From contig OZ020514.1 of assembly GCA_963971425.1 (NCBI GenBank), forward strand, positions 10,049,218 through 10,113,217: a stretch of DNA of 64,000 bases, in the 5' to 3' direction. The translations under genes were made by a program, and so were the position numbers. Positions 21,179 through 36,200 of the stretch are shown here, in pieces (the first letter of the stretch is position 1; each line of letters begins with the position of its first letter). The stretch is from Bryoerythrophyllum caledonicum. Taxonomy: Eukaryota > Streptophyta > Bryopsida > Pottiales > Pottiaceae. Below the pieces are notes generated by a model, which searched no databases, was not told where the DNA came from, and saw only the letters and a program-made list of their open reading frames with translations.

Positions 21179-24100
21179 ATGCCGGGTTCTTGCAAGTCTT
21201 TGGATGATGACGATGATGCAGCAACGCTGATGCCGCGTGTTGCGAAGCTGATTCAATTGGATCATTCCAGCTCTTTGGTATGCTCAGTGATATTCTATTG
21301 ATTTTTGTCCGCTGAATGTTTGATTTAAGATGCTACAAACCTTCGATTGTTTTTAGGAATCGAATGGCAGCACATCTATGAGCTTGAGCGGAACCAGCCG
21401 ACAACTACGAGCAGAGGTTGTTTTGCGGGATGTGGCTAACAAGTTTCTTCGTAAAGGAGCAGTAGGCATACGATCCACAGGTGCTTGTAAACGTTCAGCT
21501 GCACTTGACTCGCTGAGAACATATTCCAGGTGCATCACACTTGCACTGTATCTTCGCACAAACTTAATTCCGTTGAATTGCCAATTGCATCTTACTAAGA
21601 AATTTGCGGTGTTTTGTTCCTCTTACCGATTTTTTGTGATATCTAAGACGCTCAGGTCGCACATTAATCGTGTAATCGTGCACATTAACAACATTCAATA
21701 ATGCTTGGTCCACTACAAGACTTTGTGTCTGGCGATTGATCAATATTCATATCTCCGTTCAAACGATTTTTTTTTTGCACAAGTGAAGTTTATTTCATAG
21801 AATTGATAGTTCCTGTTTGGATATAGGAGGAACGTGCTTGTGTCTGAGAAGGAAAACTTGAGGCCGACACTGACCAAAATAGACGCACTCCCGGCAGCGC
21901 AGCAGAAATCAGCCATCAGAGATACATCTAAGAAGGTCACCCGAGAGCTCAGGAAAAATCGCTCTGTAGTTAAGCTTGCACAGCGGAGGACTTTAAATTC
22001 TAAGATACAGGGAGCGGTCAAGTCCTGTACTCGTATGGTTCGGCCTGAGCATCTTGCTACGCTCGGTAATCAGATATATATTCATCGCCACTCTTATGTG
22101 CACGCTCCTCGTGTTAGCTTTGAGCTGCAATTATCATGCCGTCTGTTGTTCATCAAAATTTCTCTCTAACCGTTTGAAATAGTTTTTTTGACTCTGATAT
22201 TTGTGCAGCTGCAACGGTCACTTTGCCAACGGCTTCTCAAAACACCCAAGGATCTGAGGGATCGTGCTACGTTTCCAGTTTAGCCGCAAAGAATCGGCGA
22301 GGGCAAGTCAAACTCTTCACGAAGACCACGCCATTAAGTTTGAGTGAGCTTCAACAAGAATTTGCACAGTTAGATGGAGAGGCTCTTGAAGAAGAGGAGG
22401 TTTTGATCGGACATCTGGCGGCATCAAGGCCAGTCTTGGCGCCCAAAACTGTGTTGCAGCATGCTGATGACATTGTAGAGAACGTTGTGGTCAACATAGA
22501 GAATCTGTCAAAAAATGTTAATGAACGGGAGGACGAAGTTGGCACTGCTTTGAATCCTAACAGCGGAAAGGATCCGAATCCAAATTACTCGCATGGACAA
22601 AGACAGGAAGGAACTGGTATTTGCACTCCTCAAATTTATGTTCATGAGCAAGACTCCTGGTCGAACCTAAGGGATTGCCCAAGGAAATGTTACAGCGAGC
22701 TCTGACATAAATTGCAACATGATCATCCATCTAGGGATACAACTGAGTCTTCTGTATGCGCAGATTCCGGAGTTGCTTTGTCGAAGGCGTTTATCAGTAG
22801 CCGAGGTTCTAAGCGATCAAGTCAGTTTTCCAGTCCATTAGCAGCTCAGCAGCAATTTAATGCGAAACTCCACCGGAAGGGCATAGTGCTGGAGCTCAGA
22901 CAGCAGCAAAACGTGGGCGTCGTTCAAGTGGATATCGAGACGAAGGAGGGTTTGAGTGTCTTTCCAACACTTACAAAACCTTTACCTCATTGTGGAGTCG
23001 TGTCGCAAAACGCAGCCGGAGACGAACGAGGTAACGTGAAATGTCGGGACGGAGAAAACCTACCAGATTTTGAAGAGGACCCTGGAAGCCCTTCTGTGAA
23101 CAAAAAGGAGGACATAGCCAGGTTTAAGAAATTCTCTCTCACAATTATGAAACCGTAATTGTAAGTGCTTTGGAATGCTGGTTCGTGTGGATTGGGATGA
23201 CCGGTCGACATTGTAGGGTTACATTTACTGAGGGAATCTGCATAGCAAGGACTTGTATCTTTTGCTGTAACTCCTTCATTTAATCAATCTCCATGTAGTT
23301 TCCCAATGTTCTCAAAGTACTGTAGTGCTTCACGTCAAGATGTCTGGTGATTAAATATATTTCTTACAGCCAGGAAAAATATCTACCATTGGCATCGGAA
23401 TCTGAAAGCGCATAAAGAAAATCTAACCAGATGAACATCGGGGGAGCTCAACGCATCATTTTGGCTTGATTAGTGCGGACTCTGTGCGCGTTGGTGCTCG
23501 TGGCAGGACTGCTGACACTAAAACTCCTGCTATCCCGTTTGGTGTTTCTGCACAAGAGTTCAGTACGAAGGGCACAAGTGTCTGTGCAGTACTACTTGAA
23601 TCGGAAAACGCTGAAAGTAGCTGCAACAACATGAGAGGTAACCTTCTTGACAGCTCCTGGATATTCTTATATACTGTTATAATAATCGCAGAATTCTGTT
23701 TATCCTTGTCTATGTTATGCAGTGAAACGAAAATTTATGTTGATGCTATTTTAATCTTGCCTTTGTTGATGTCTGAGGAATTGAACAGAAGCCTTGGCCA
23801 TTTCGTAAACTGTTCTATACATCCGTCCCAGTTGTCGTACCAAGTAACCGTGCGTAGCACGGTGCCCTCTGCTCCCTTTGAGGCAATCGCAATCTTTTAA
23901 GCTGAAGGAGTTATGGTTACAATTGCAGTGAAACTTTCTTTAATTTTGGGTGCAATGATGAGAAACTCTGATGTCTGAGAGGTGCTATCAAGCTGTTTTC
24001 AGGGCATTCGCCATCAAAACCGAACGAGGAAGTTTTCAAGGAAATGACGGTAGACGGTCCAGATGGAAATGCTTCTAATCGAGAAGATGTTGTCCTTGAT

Positions 24101-26431
24101 CACACGTCAACGTTTAGAGGAGACATTCAGAGTGCTCCGTTTAAAACGAAGCGTCCTTCGAAACAGGAAGGTGTCTCTGATGTTCGTCTGCAAGAAGGAA
24201 CTCATTCCACACGAGGCACATCAGCAACACCTCCTCGCAATCCTCTCAAATTAGCATGCCGCATTCCCTGTCACAGAACAAGAAGAAGTACTGACATGAG
24301 TCAGCGTCGTTTGGTGTTTAACAGCTCTAGTGAATCTCTACCAAGACAAAAGGTTGTGGACAGGAATACACATGACGTCTCCGTATCTTCTGTTGAGTTC
24401 AAGAGCAAGACCAACCCAGCTGTAAGCATACCACTCTCTGTGCGCTCAGTTTACTTAAGAATATAAATTCAGAATCCTCAGTGTCCGCTCCGCAGACTTG
24501 TTGAAACATTGATACTCAATTTGCATTTTAAGATTTGGTGCTTATGTGACAATTGAATATAAGCAATCAGGATCAGGGCAGGACTAAGACGAGAGACGAG
24601 AGGAACTTCAAATTAAGTCAATGGGCACCAGGAAATAATCCAATTTAATGTGTAATGTATTACCGAAATAGGACACAATAGCGTGATATTGTGCTCAATA
24701 TATCAAGTTAATCACTGACTTCATTTATTGTTTCAGATTGATGTCCTCATCCCTGACATTCATGAAGATGATGTAAATATGACTTCTATTCCTCTCCAAG
24801 AGGGGATCAAGCTACAAGCCACTAATCATGACGAGGTGACCGGCCCAGTAAGTAGTCACACCGTGACTAATTTGTCGGATCAATCTTCATGAATGTATTG
24901 CTAGTGACCTTCGTCCAATCCTACTTAATTAGACTATAAATTTCAGATATTTCAGTTCTACAGTCTTCAGATACTTACAATAATGCTACAATCTTCTGGA
25001 GGTACAGGGAAAACGTCTTTTATTTCGATCGTCCGGAAGTGGAATTACACCTAAATATTTGTTAAAACATGAGGTTTTCCAGGTAGATGACAGGGGTTGT
25101 ACAAGCGAATCTTCAAAGTCAAAGGCTGCAGCACGGTGTGAAGGTGTGATTTATTAGCCCCGTTGTCGTCTCTGCGTGCTTCCTCGTAGAAGTTAACATC
25201 TTTTGATCATTCAACTGATCAGGGCATTTAAGGTTGACATATTTTTCATCTGAAGGTGTGCTTAACTAGAAAACGATGCAGACTTCGTTGCAAAAGAGAT
25301 ACCGTTATCAGGATCCCGTGAACAAGATCAAAACAATCCGCCAGTTGCTGATGCAACATCACACCATGTCACAGATGGATGTGCCCTAAATCAGACGACC
25401 CCGGTAATGGGCTCCCTTGCAGATGACAGTCTGCCAGCATTCGAGGTAACATCAAAGCATGCATGTGAAAGACGGGTTTAATTGCCGTGATTATAACTCC
25501 GGAGAAGATTTGATGCCCTTCTTCTATCATAATTGAACTTACAGTGGGATCTGTTGCTTGAACTCGTACAGGCATCGAAGGGAGTGGTGGGAACAGATCC
25601 AGGAATTGATTCTCTTGGTCCCCAGGCTGGATCGGCCACTGAAGTCACGAAAACTCGAATATCATGCAAAAGAACATGGTCCAACCTCGGCGATCCGATA
25701 GGTAGGTGTCATCCTGACTACATTTTCATGAAAATTATGGTACGAGTCTAGAAGCAAGGCAGAAAAACTTTGCAAACTATTTCAAGGTTTTTCCATGCAC
25801 CTGTTACTTCAACCAGACATCTTTCAATGGGAAGTTCGTTAACTGTGAATTGCAGTTGCGTGCTAGGACTGAGATGGGAACATCATTTAGTTCCATGGTT
25901 AATCTCTCAGTGGGCATCGTCCTCTAGATGGTGGATCAGAATGGAAGAAGGGTCGGAGAGTGAGCACACGCATAAAATCAAGACCTCTAGACTGGTGGAG
26001 GGGCGAAAGAATGTTGTATGGACGTGTTCACAGAAGTGAGTTTGTACTCTATTGTCATTTTATTTCTACTACTTTGTGCACGTCTCTGTATGTATTGTGT
26101 AAGTGATTAAGGATGACTCTCTGGATAGTATTTGGCTTGCAGTCGGTAGTACCATTGAACCAGACGCAATTTGGAGTTGCTTCGTCATCATCTGCTGTCA
26201 AGTAATATTCATGAACATTCAGTGCACTCATTATACATGTGGCTACTAACTAACTCGAGAGGTTTTGAACTTACAGCTTTATGCACACTGATCGGTATCA
26301 AGACCACTTCGCCAGACCCTACTTGGCCGAGACCTAAGCCACAAAGGGGAGAATACAACGAAAGGAACTTCAATGTGGATTCATTTGTAGATGACAGCCA
26401 CCGTGACTTGCTACGTCTTGCAGCTCAGTAA
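21179..26431 (+). CDS. CENPC: CENP-C, inner kinetochore protein
   Basis: Thirteen exons join in frame into 890 residues: 21179-21277, 21357-21529, 21827-22065, 22209-22659, 22735-23121, 23474-23637, 24003-24421, 24737-24847, 25083-25143, 25270-25445, 25572-25701, 25928-26035, 26277-26431. Identification rests on the C terminus. At about residues 810-838 the CENP-C signature reads [19 protein letters not shown], then [15 protein letters not shown] and the plant-type ending [18 protein letters not shown] binds the centromeric CENP-A nucleosome through this motif and links it to the outer kinetochore. Plant homologues end soon after the motif, without the C-terminal cupin domain of animal and fungal CENP-C, as here. 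The rest is low-complexity and polar, and evolves fast in this family. A KEN box (99-101) and an RRTL sequence (144-147) lie near the N terminus. The junctions 22659/22735 (weak donor) and 23121/23474 are the least certain; the frame fits but transcripts should decide. Confidence 0.9.
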
Positions 26432-27238
26432 ATGATTGTTTGGAGTGTTCAATTTACTAACAGAAGCAAGTGACAATTACCCTGCTAGAAAGTAAGTTTC
26501 GAACAAACTTGATCATCAGAGGCCGCTGGCACAAGAAATGGAAGAAACTCAGGTCGTAACAACAACAAAATACCTGTCAGAACTATATCAAAAATTACCT
26601 AATGAGGTTCAAAACTTTGCTGTGCCAACAAATAAGAACATTCAACTAACCCTGATGTCATCCACTTGGCTTTGAAAGCTCCGCGCATCAAAAGTAAATT
26701 TTACATATTGTTCAAGAAAAATAACAGGACAAGAGCAGTAGAATCCGCGAGTCTTTATGCCGGCCTGCCGTTGAAGGTACACTTCAGCTCTACTCTTCTC
26801 CACTTCAGCTGTCGTCTTCAGAAGCTCAGAGGAAAAACTGACCACTGCTCTGAAATCAATTGCAGGTTCCCAAAGAGCCTGGTGATACGGTCTTCTCAAG
26901 ATAAAAGACAAGGGCTTCTATATAAAGGTGTATCACAGGGGCATCATTGATCTCTTTGAGTTCCCTTGCAGAGTTTCGCAAGAATCCAATACATTCCTCG
27001 CCGAGACAACATTCACAATTCAAGTCCTAAATCCAGGTTAGCTGCTTCAGCAATACAGATTCCAGTCAAGGAATTTCAGGGTAAGCTAAGGTCACGACGC
27101 GCTTTAATGATCTCATTGGCGACTCCAGGAACTCGTGACTTTGAGAAGCTGCTAGAAAAAACCAATGCAAGAAGCGGGCATCAGAACTTACTCAAGAAAT
27201 CAGAATACACGAATTCGGCAAGATGGTAAGAACCGTAT
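26432..27238. other. Shared 3' region between convergent CENP-C and NUP188
   Basis: About 800 bp between the stop codons of two genes that converge. It presumably contains both 3' untranslated regions. An 87-codon open frame at 26966-27229 has no recognisable feature and I do not call it. Confidence 0.6.
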
Positions 27239-30200
27239 TCATCTATCCCTTATCGTTACTTGAGTGTGAAGTTTGAAATTGTTGCCATGGAGATTGCATG
27301 AGTAGGCTGAAGTGGAACACAGGATCGAGAGCAACTGACCTGACAGCAAAGCGCGGTACTCTTTTCCAAAGTCGTCCGCCCGAAGAGAATGGGGGGTGAG
27401 GCCACAACTCCTACTTACAGAAACACCGAGGTATAGAGATTTCTCCAGAATACTGAGGAGGAGAAGACAGACGTCTTTCACAGCTCCCTGCACTGGTTTA
27501 CCATCTCTTGCGCGCAATATCTCTATTAGAACTGCCCCAACTTGATCCTGCAGCACCCAACAGTTTTTCTTCTTAATGTCCTTGCAAGATTGTGTGTGGA
27601 CGAGTAACATAGACGACACCAAGAGGAATTTTCAATCGTACCTGCAACGGGTAAAGAACCTCCGGAGCAGGAAGCTGGGGAAACTGGCTGTAATCGTTGG
27701 ATCCTCCGTCCTCAAACCTATCAACAGCCTGTTGGACTTGTTTGCAGCTGAACTTGAGAAGAAGGAGCACTAGTCTGTACACATTAATGGCAACGAGGTC
27801 GGAATACTCTGTACATGTAGCGCTGGGGAGAAGACTGGCAGCAGAGCTCCCACCACTGGAAACCAGCCCAGAGCTCGGCGATGAAGAACCAGTCCTCAAG
27901 GGAGAGCTGGTTGTAGTTGAAGTAGCCTTAGGAGAAGCCTGAGATGAACTTGTTCCGTTGATCTCTTTCACCGCACAGCCTCTGGCACACACCGCAAACC
28001 ACCCGGCACTGCTTCCTACAATAGAGGAGCGGGCGTGAGCGGCGATTTCCTCCTTTTGTACTGGGTGGCAGCGGATGCCAATATGGGAGCTGTGGTAAAC
28101 ACCGGACCGAACCAACCCTTCCCTGGCTATGTATGCCAACAGGTGGAGGCTCGTCTCCTCAAACTCAGCTATGGAGTCTGGTAGGATTCGCCTCCATGTC
28201 ATTTGGTGATTTGCAAGCTCACATAACAAAGACAACACATGTTGGACTTCCTGCAATATCCAACCCACAGCCATGTTAAGAATGAAGGCCCAGGAGAGCA
28301 AAGACAAAAATGGCAGGTAATGTCCCCGAAAGACAATGATGCCTATTGTTAAACTTAAAATTTGTCTTTTCAGAAAAAAATGTCACACCGGGGTTAATTC
28401 AATAGTTTGTCCCGCTAAAGAAGACTCTTTCAACACTGGGCGTAAGAGGATCCAAAAACTCCTAGAACATATCAACATCAGCAATATCTCGATAAAAGCT
28501 GGAATTTGTTTCTGCAAAAGCTCACCTGCAACGCCGAGATTGTTGTTCTTGGCTGTTGAAGCTTAGCCTTTTTCCTGCCTTGAGTGTCTAATCCAGGAAC
28601 AGGTGCCCGCAAAGATGACAAAAGTAAGTCTTTCAATGCTGCAATGTAGGTGAAAGCGCTTTCCACCAGCGACCCTCCGAGAACCTTCTCTCCACCTGAA
28701 TGGATCAGAGCGGTGACAACAGCCAACTGCAGGCTCCACATTTGTCCTTCTGGAGGCTGGTCTCGGTTGGGCCATACACTAAAAGGTCCCTCCATGCTCC
28801 CTGACATGACCTTGTTGTCTTCCTGCGAAGTCATACAACTCAGATTAGTAGTGACTAAAAATTATACATGACAAGAATCCCCATAAAAAAATTAACAGAG
28901 GGTTTAAATAAGACAACCCTCTAAATTTCATTGTTTGAATTGAAGAAAATCTCTCCTAAATAGTTGTCAGCTAGTCTAAACTCAGCTCCAAGGAGTGAAA
29001 GGCGGCTAATATTCATCAGGGTATCCCATGCAAATTTTTCTTCATTGTCAAAGACGGCTAGAACTGCTTTGAAATAGGTTGAGAGACCGCAAGCTCTTCT
29101 ATTGACTTAATTGAAATATTAGACCACCAAACTCTTCTATTGGTCTAATAACTATCTAGAGTGAGGAAAGCGAGGGTCCACAATCTCAAAACATACTGAC
29201 CTGTAATTGCTTGCTCAATGTGAGAAGATGAGAAAAGACCCCCGTGTTCTGCAGCATCTCCGCCCCGACTCTGGTGCGCGAAAGAGAGAGGCAGATATTC
29301 AACGCAACCATGGGCGATTCGGTACCCAAATCCGCATGCATCCTCCCAAGAAGGGACCGAGTTGGCAGGTGGTTCTGCAGAATCGACACCCATGTGGTGG
29401 GTGCAATGAACCCCTTCATGAGGAGGTTGATCCCTGCAAGCGCAAGATTGGCATACACGGGATGTTCAACCGCGCTGCACAGACCAGGAAGAAACCCAAG
29501 TCCCGTCAGAGTAACATCCGCGAAGGCATCACCCATCTCTTGACCCACTTCTCTCTCATTCTCATTTGCGGTGTCTCCGTTGTATGCGTAGATGATCTCC
29601 AGAGCTAGTAGGAAGGCGCCCAGGAGCTCCTTCACTAGCTCCTCCCCTTGCTGCCGGAAGGCGACGTGAGAGTCTAGCTGGAGTTTCAGACAGCCGACTG
29701 TGGTGCGCACGATCGTGGCGCAGACAGCCCAGAGCTGGAGCTTCCTGGATGCGGAAGGGGTGCCGCCGGTGCGGTTCCACAACCAGCGCGCAAAGATCAG
29801 TAGCAGGTGCGCTTGCATGGTCATGAAAGTGGGTAGCAGATTTGAGGTGTCGCCTGCCAGCCCTATGGCCATCACTGCTGATTCTAGCGCCTTGCACAGA
29901 TCCTCGGTGCATTGAGTCACGTCGTCTTCGTTCCACTCGAATTCAGCTGCTCCTGGCTCGCCCCGGGCCTGGTAGAACTCGAATTCCACGTTAGTGTGTA
30001 GAAGCATGAGATAAAATAACATCACTAAAACATGAATCTTCTAAAACATTAGCTACATCTGTTCGCATGTCCGACGTTCTCGGTCAACAACGAATGGATT
30101 AAGAAGCAGGGAAGATCGTGGGCAGAGGATACTTACTCCTTGCTTATCGAAGATGGACACTGTGACCAGAGCTGCCCACGCTCTGAGAGCAGAGAGCTGC

Positions 30201-33200
30201 GAGTGTCCCAAGCTAGCCATTGCATTCGCGCGTTGCAGGAAGCTGAGAGTTCTCTCCACCACAGAGGACGGCAACACGGCTGATTCTGTCTGGCGCCACC
30301 ACTCGAGGCCCACCTCGGCTTCCAAGGCCTTGGTGTCGTACAGATACCCATTTCCATACGCAGGATGAAGCCCTTCTAACACAGGAGCTTTGCCGATCGA
30401 TCCGACCAACTCAGCCTCCTTGGTGAGCAAAAATGCAGCAATCTGCTGAAAGGGCCCAGCTGGTAGTGGCCTGCCCCCGACTATCTCCCCTTGCAGATGG
30501 TGATAAAGGTCGCTCATGAGCATGACCTGTAGCTGCCTCCCCTGGCTGGAAACAACAGAAAATCAACTCTCAACTCCCAAAAAAAAAATTTACACGAAAC
30601 ATGAAAAAGACCACAAAGAACACGCATCGTACCTGTAACCTCGTGAAGTGTATTGGGACACAAGCTCCTCAAAAGATGGAAGTTGGAACACCTGCAACGA
30701 CGAAAGTGAGGTCATTTCTTCTATCACAAGCCACACCTGGTCATCACCCTACACAAACCTCCATAGGTCGTGACGAAGGAATGCAAAAGCCCATCGATAT
30801 AAGATATTGCAGATCATACCTCTGTCATGGTCTGCTGCAATCGCTCAAGAAGAACACCACTAACTCCTCGAACGTCACCAGCTAGAATCTTTCCCATCAT
30901 GCCCACGATCAGCACTCGCGCTTCAGCCTGCAATAAAACATTGGACCCACCAGTTCAATACCTGTAGATACTACTCATGAATCCTTACGCAGCAGAAGAA
31001 TACACAGGTTAAATACGAGTACATATCTTGCAAGAAAACAAACCAACACTGAAAACCAACATAATGAAGTCATACCTTTGCTCTGTAAATAACCTCATGA
31101 TCATAGGAACAAACTGCATACGACTTGAGAATACTGCTCGTGGCTGATTTCTTGGCCCAATCGCTGATTATCTCAAATGCACCGGACTTGGGGGAGGAAG
31201 AGGGCTTCGCAGTATTATTCCCAGGGGTCACACTTCCTCCACTTGTGGGGTTGTTATTTTGTGAACTAGCGCCGTTGCTTGTTGGATAAAGAAGGTACTG
31301 TTGCAAAAATATGTCGCACGCCATGATTGATAAAACAGATGCCTCGCACCTATATCGAAACGCCTGCGACAGGATTTCATGTTTGCTGAGGTCACTCGTG
31401 CTGTGATGAAGAGTAGGTCTGGGATCGGCAGTCAAGCCCGTGGCGAAAGACAGCCCGGAAGTGAGCGTTCTCCAGAAGTTTGGTCGCTGGCGGAGTGCCT
31501 CAATAATGCGTATGTAATCAATCCCACCTTGCCATATTGAGGCCAGCAGGAAAAGGACCCTCGAGAGCATCTGTGGCTGGCTGTGAAGAGAAGTAACAGA
31601 CAAGGAAAACGGAGATCAGGATTCAGAAACAGCGCACTTGGAAACCTTTTAGCCTCTTGAGTTCGTTCAGCCAACTAACCTTTTCACAAGCTCAGACGAT
31701 TTTAGAAGAATTTTCCAGAGTACATCAAGAACTCCGTTTGAATCATCTCCGCTTGAAGAGCTCGACTGTTCCGCGTTTGCTGAGGTGGTACCACCATTAA
31801 CTCGACTTGTTGATTGCGACTGCTCAGCTGGAAATAGAAGGAGGGCTATCAGAGATGGCTGCAAGATCCCACTTTCATTTTAGTACCAACCAACAGGCAA
31901 TTCACGTTACAGTATGAAATTCCCAAAATTTGAACACGCCGCAATAAAAACATAACCGTGCTCTACACAATGTTGAACTGATTTGATGAACATAAAGCTC
32001 AAAGACACACTTGCCTGCCATTTAACTGCAGTAGTTACCAGCTCGATTGTTGCAATGAACAGATCCTGATAAGATGCCCAACCTTCTTCGGACAAGAACT
32101 GACATATTACGGTACGCAAAGCCTTCCTCTGCAATGTCAATGGTGCTTATTTGTGAATATAGTATGTAAGCGTGTGTGGACATGAAAAACTGAATGTTCA
32201 TCCAAGAGGTACATCTTACGAATCAAACATCGACTCTGTTGTCAGTCAGAAAATCAGATAGAAAGGTCTAGCTAAACTATTGCCTGTAACTTCCAACAGG
32301 AGGAGGTGTAAAGAAACTTTACCTGATCAGGAGACGCTATGTAGCTTGCTATGCTAACCGAGTGAGGCCGTGCTTTTTGAGCTGACACGCAGAGACTTGT
32401 GAGAGCTTTAGCACTCGCTAATTGCATATCCTGAACCCTCAATGAGCAGTCGTAGATTAGATTAAAAAAATAACAGTTATCTACAGCATAGTGCAAGCTA
32501 AATGAACAAAAGCATCCGCCACAAGGAACAACAGTCTCAAGACACCCAGCATAAGCAGGCAATCAGCAGTTCGTACCGCATTGCGAGAGAAACTTAAGAA
32601 TGAAGTAACTACAGCAACCACAGGTAAAGGACCCGCAAATTTTCGTAGGAGAGACTGCTCCAACAACGACATGCCTGGATAGTCCTGAACCATCTCAACA
32701 AAACAGTTAATTAGAACCTTCCACATCGTGAGTATCCTGCCAGCTGTTCAAAAAAGAAGTACGACAAGTAAACATGAAGTTGTATTATTTAAATTGCTGT
32801 AACAAGTATGAAATTGGATTTGATTGAGCTGAAACTATGTTTCGCGATCTAACCATGAATTTTCAAACTGGGCAAAGGTGCTCACTTTGGATGCCGGGCC
32901 TACAGAAACTTCAAGCAGGACGTGATGTATAAGTAAAAGAACTGTATGAAGGGCATGATGCACCCATTCGAGCTCCCTGGGACGCACTGCTCGATTATAA
33001 TGCAAATCCTGAAGTAAACATCACCAAGTGGCAACATTAGTAAAGTGGCCATAAAACATTGCATGCCGTCGAAGTTGCTTGGTAGATGATTTTGAGAAAT
33101 AAGGTAGATGAATCATCAAAATTAACAAACACGACGAAAGTGTAAAGTAGTCACCTCTAAAGTTGGACCTATGGACAAAATTTGGAAAATGAAGTCTTGG

Positions 33201-36200
33201 ATAATAGAGTCAAAAAGTAGGGTTTCCAGCATCACTCTTCGCAAGTTACCGGTTGACATTCTTGATGCAGCTCCTGTCAGTATTGCCAGGTTTAACTGTA
33301 GTGCCTGCACACGTGCTTACATTGTCAAAACTCAACAATATTCAAAGCATTGGCTTCTAGGTTCTAACATAATATGCAGATCTCATTTTCTACATATGAA
33401 GTACTAGTATCACCACGGCAACATTCTCGTACAGACAATGCATGAATGACCCAGTAAATTAAAACGTGCGCACCTGAGTAGTTATCTGCCACCGTTGATG
33501 AGGTTGCTGATACTTCCAGTTTCCATGATTCACAAGTAGATCCCGCACCAGGAACATGATGAGGGAAGATAATACCTCCGCTTCAATGCCCTTCTCAACC
33601 ATTATTTTGGTGAAATTAAGAGCTGACACAGTTAAATTTGAATCAGCAACAAATAATTAATGATTAACCTCGTGGACAAAAGTTTCAAAAAGTCCTGGTG
33701 ATTACGTCTCGAATTACAGTCACAAATAGTTACTGTAACGCAGATACTGTAGGAAATGCACCAAGATAAATCACAGGGTTGAATGAACTATACCAGCAAG
33801 GGCAAGAGGATAATCGCCGGTAGTCTGGTCGTTTTTTTGCAAAAACATTTGAAGAAGACTGCCTGCAAATATTCCCACACCACTAAAACACACCCCAAAC
33901 ACCACCACAATCTATTTTTAAAACTCTTCCTTCAACTGAAACGTCATTAGAAAGAAAAAAGCTGCAGTGCATCACAGCTGCTTGTCCTGACGATTGCCAC
34001 AACTCTCTACTTTGTGACCATTCAAGTATTTTAAAAACACAACGCTCTCAGTTTTGAAGGATGGAAAGTGTAATCTGTATATGTAGACCCATGTTGACCA
34101 CGAAATAAATAAATTATCAAAAACATTGCATTGCATAGAATTAATTCTATCTAAGTAGAATCACAAAGAAAAAGAAAAGCCTGGAGGAGAAGAATATGAT
34201 CGCGAACATCTAAGGTGAAGCAACTGCTGAAACGACGGAATGTGATGGGACGCAACACAAAATCCAATGCAGATATCAATTTTTAAGAGACTTACCCAAT
34301 AGAGCTACCAAAAGGCTGAAGAAGACTTGTTCTGTCAAGTTCCTCCATCACTTGCCGAGGTGAGCTGAACACAAATTACGAAGATTAAGATATTTTTATT
34401 CATGCATCTATGGATAACAAAGTAAGAAAAAATAGAGCAAGTATCCAATAATGAGATACATTCCAGCGACTAATTAAGGATAAACTAGAATCAGTGACCA
34501 GATATAACAGCCACTTACCAGAGTGCAAAGGAGCCCAGAATATGGAGGCAGGAGGACAGCATTACATCATTACCGCCACTTTGAGCCAACCCATTAGCGA
34601 TAGCACATATCATACCCACAACATCGATCCTGGATGTCACCCACAACTATGCATTAGTCAACCGATTTAAATCACCTAATTTATTAGATAATAATTTACT
34701 ACTTGAGATGACAGAGAAGTACAGAGTTACACCTTAAACAATCCTCCATGCGTCCATCATGGCGAGCAGTCACAGTGGCTACTGCGCTATCCAGATCCAA
34801 CAATAACTGGGCCAGAACCTGTAGTATTACAAAATACAGCGGAATCAATGAAATATACAAAGTTGCTGATCGGGCTTCCGGAGCCAAGAAGACCATACTC
34901 TGCTTTTGGTAATCAAGAAGTCTGTTGTTCATAAGTTTCAAAAGATACTCGATCTAACTGAGAACCACTCTGTCATGGGATTGACGTACCTTGTTGGAGG
35001 CGAGCATTTGTTGCAACAGATCAAGACTAGCATGAACCTCTTCTAACTGATAGCCAGAGGCTGAACGTTGTAGCATACGTAGCAGAAGAATCACAATGCC
35101 ACTATGTTCACACTGCTCTTCCCAAGATCCACAAAACAAATTAAAAAAGAATGAGTGCTTCAACAAAATTCCATTTGTTCTCTTTAAAATACAACTGTTT
35201 TGCTACATATAAGCTTGTGAGGAAAATCCTGAACTTTAAAAATTATCAACCGACAGCTAGACCAGCATTTCTGTCAGAAAAATCTGGTAGAATTTTCCAG
35301 TTTCACGACAGCCCATAAAACAGCCTACATGATAGAAACGAATGAAGATGTTCCACCAAGAGATATTCTAATAAGATTCAGAGAATTGTGTACTTTACAG
35401 CATTCAAAATCTTCCGTTCTTTAGAAGGAAAGATAATTCTCGCTAAGGTTTAAAATGGCAAGGAAATACCTCCCAATGGACAAGACTAACGCGTCCATCA
35501 ACTACTCTCGAGATGCGCCCGTGAGTGCCCCGAGGAATCATTAAACCAGGGGCATCAGGAATTTGAAGAGCATACTTCGTCTGTACAATGCTTCCCTTCC
35601 CGTGCATTACTGCTCCTTCCGGATGCTGATAAAGGGAGGTGACTTTTACCATTTTGTAGAGAAAATCATATCTGCAACATGATGATGGAGGAAAAGGCGT
35701 GTGAAATTCTGAGACATTTTGAGACGTGCGAAGAATGGAAAAGCACTTCAACACCAAAATCACATATCAACATTCGAAACCGCTGCTTACTGAAACACAT
35801 TGGTTGACCAAAACACTTACACACACTCAGCCGGCCATGATCCTTTGCATTGGGCAGCCAACAGCCGCACTAATGACAAAGTTTGGTAAGGAAAATCTTC
35901 TCGTAGACTAAACAACAAATTCCGAATGGGTCCATCGATTACACTGTCACGGTCCCAGAGCTCCAAGCAGAGAGATTCCTGCGTAACGACAGAATAACTA
36001 AGATTTCCCCACATTCATCTAACCGTTTGACTTATCCAACCACTACGAGAGTTTAGCTGAGAATTGAGACTAGGTAAGACGCTTTCTAAGGCTCGATGAG
36101 TTATCTCTATCTGGAACTGAAACCAGAAGAAGGCATCACCAATCAGACGAATTAAAAACAGAAACAAATGTTACACAAGTTAGACTGTCTAAGTTGGGAA

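Noticed and set aside
21179..22705. First four CENP-C exons as a separate securin-like gene (KEN and RxxL motifs)
   Set aside because: The frame continues through nine more exons to an unmistakable CENP-C motif, so one gene explains all of it.
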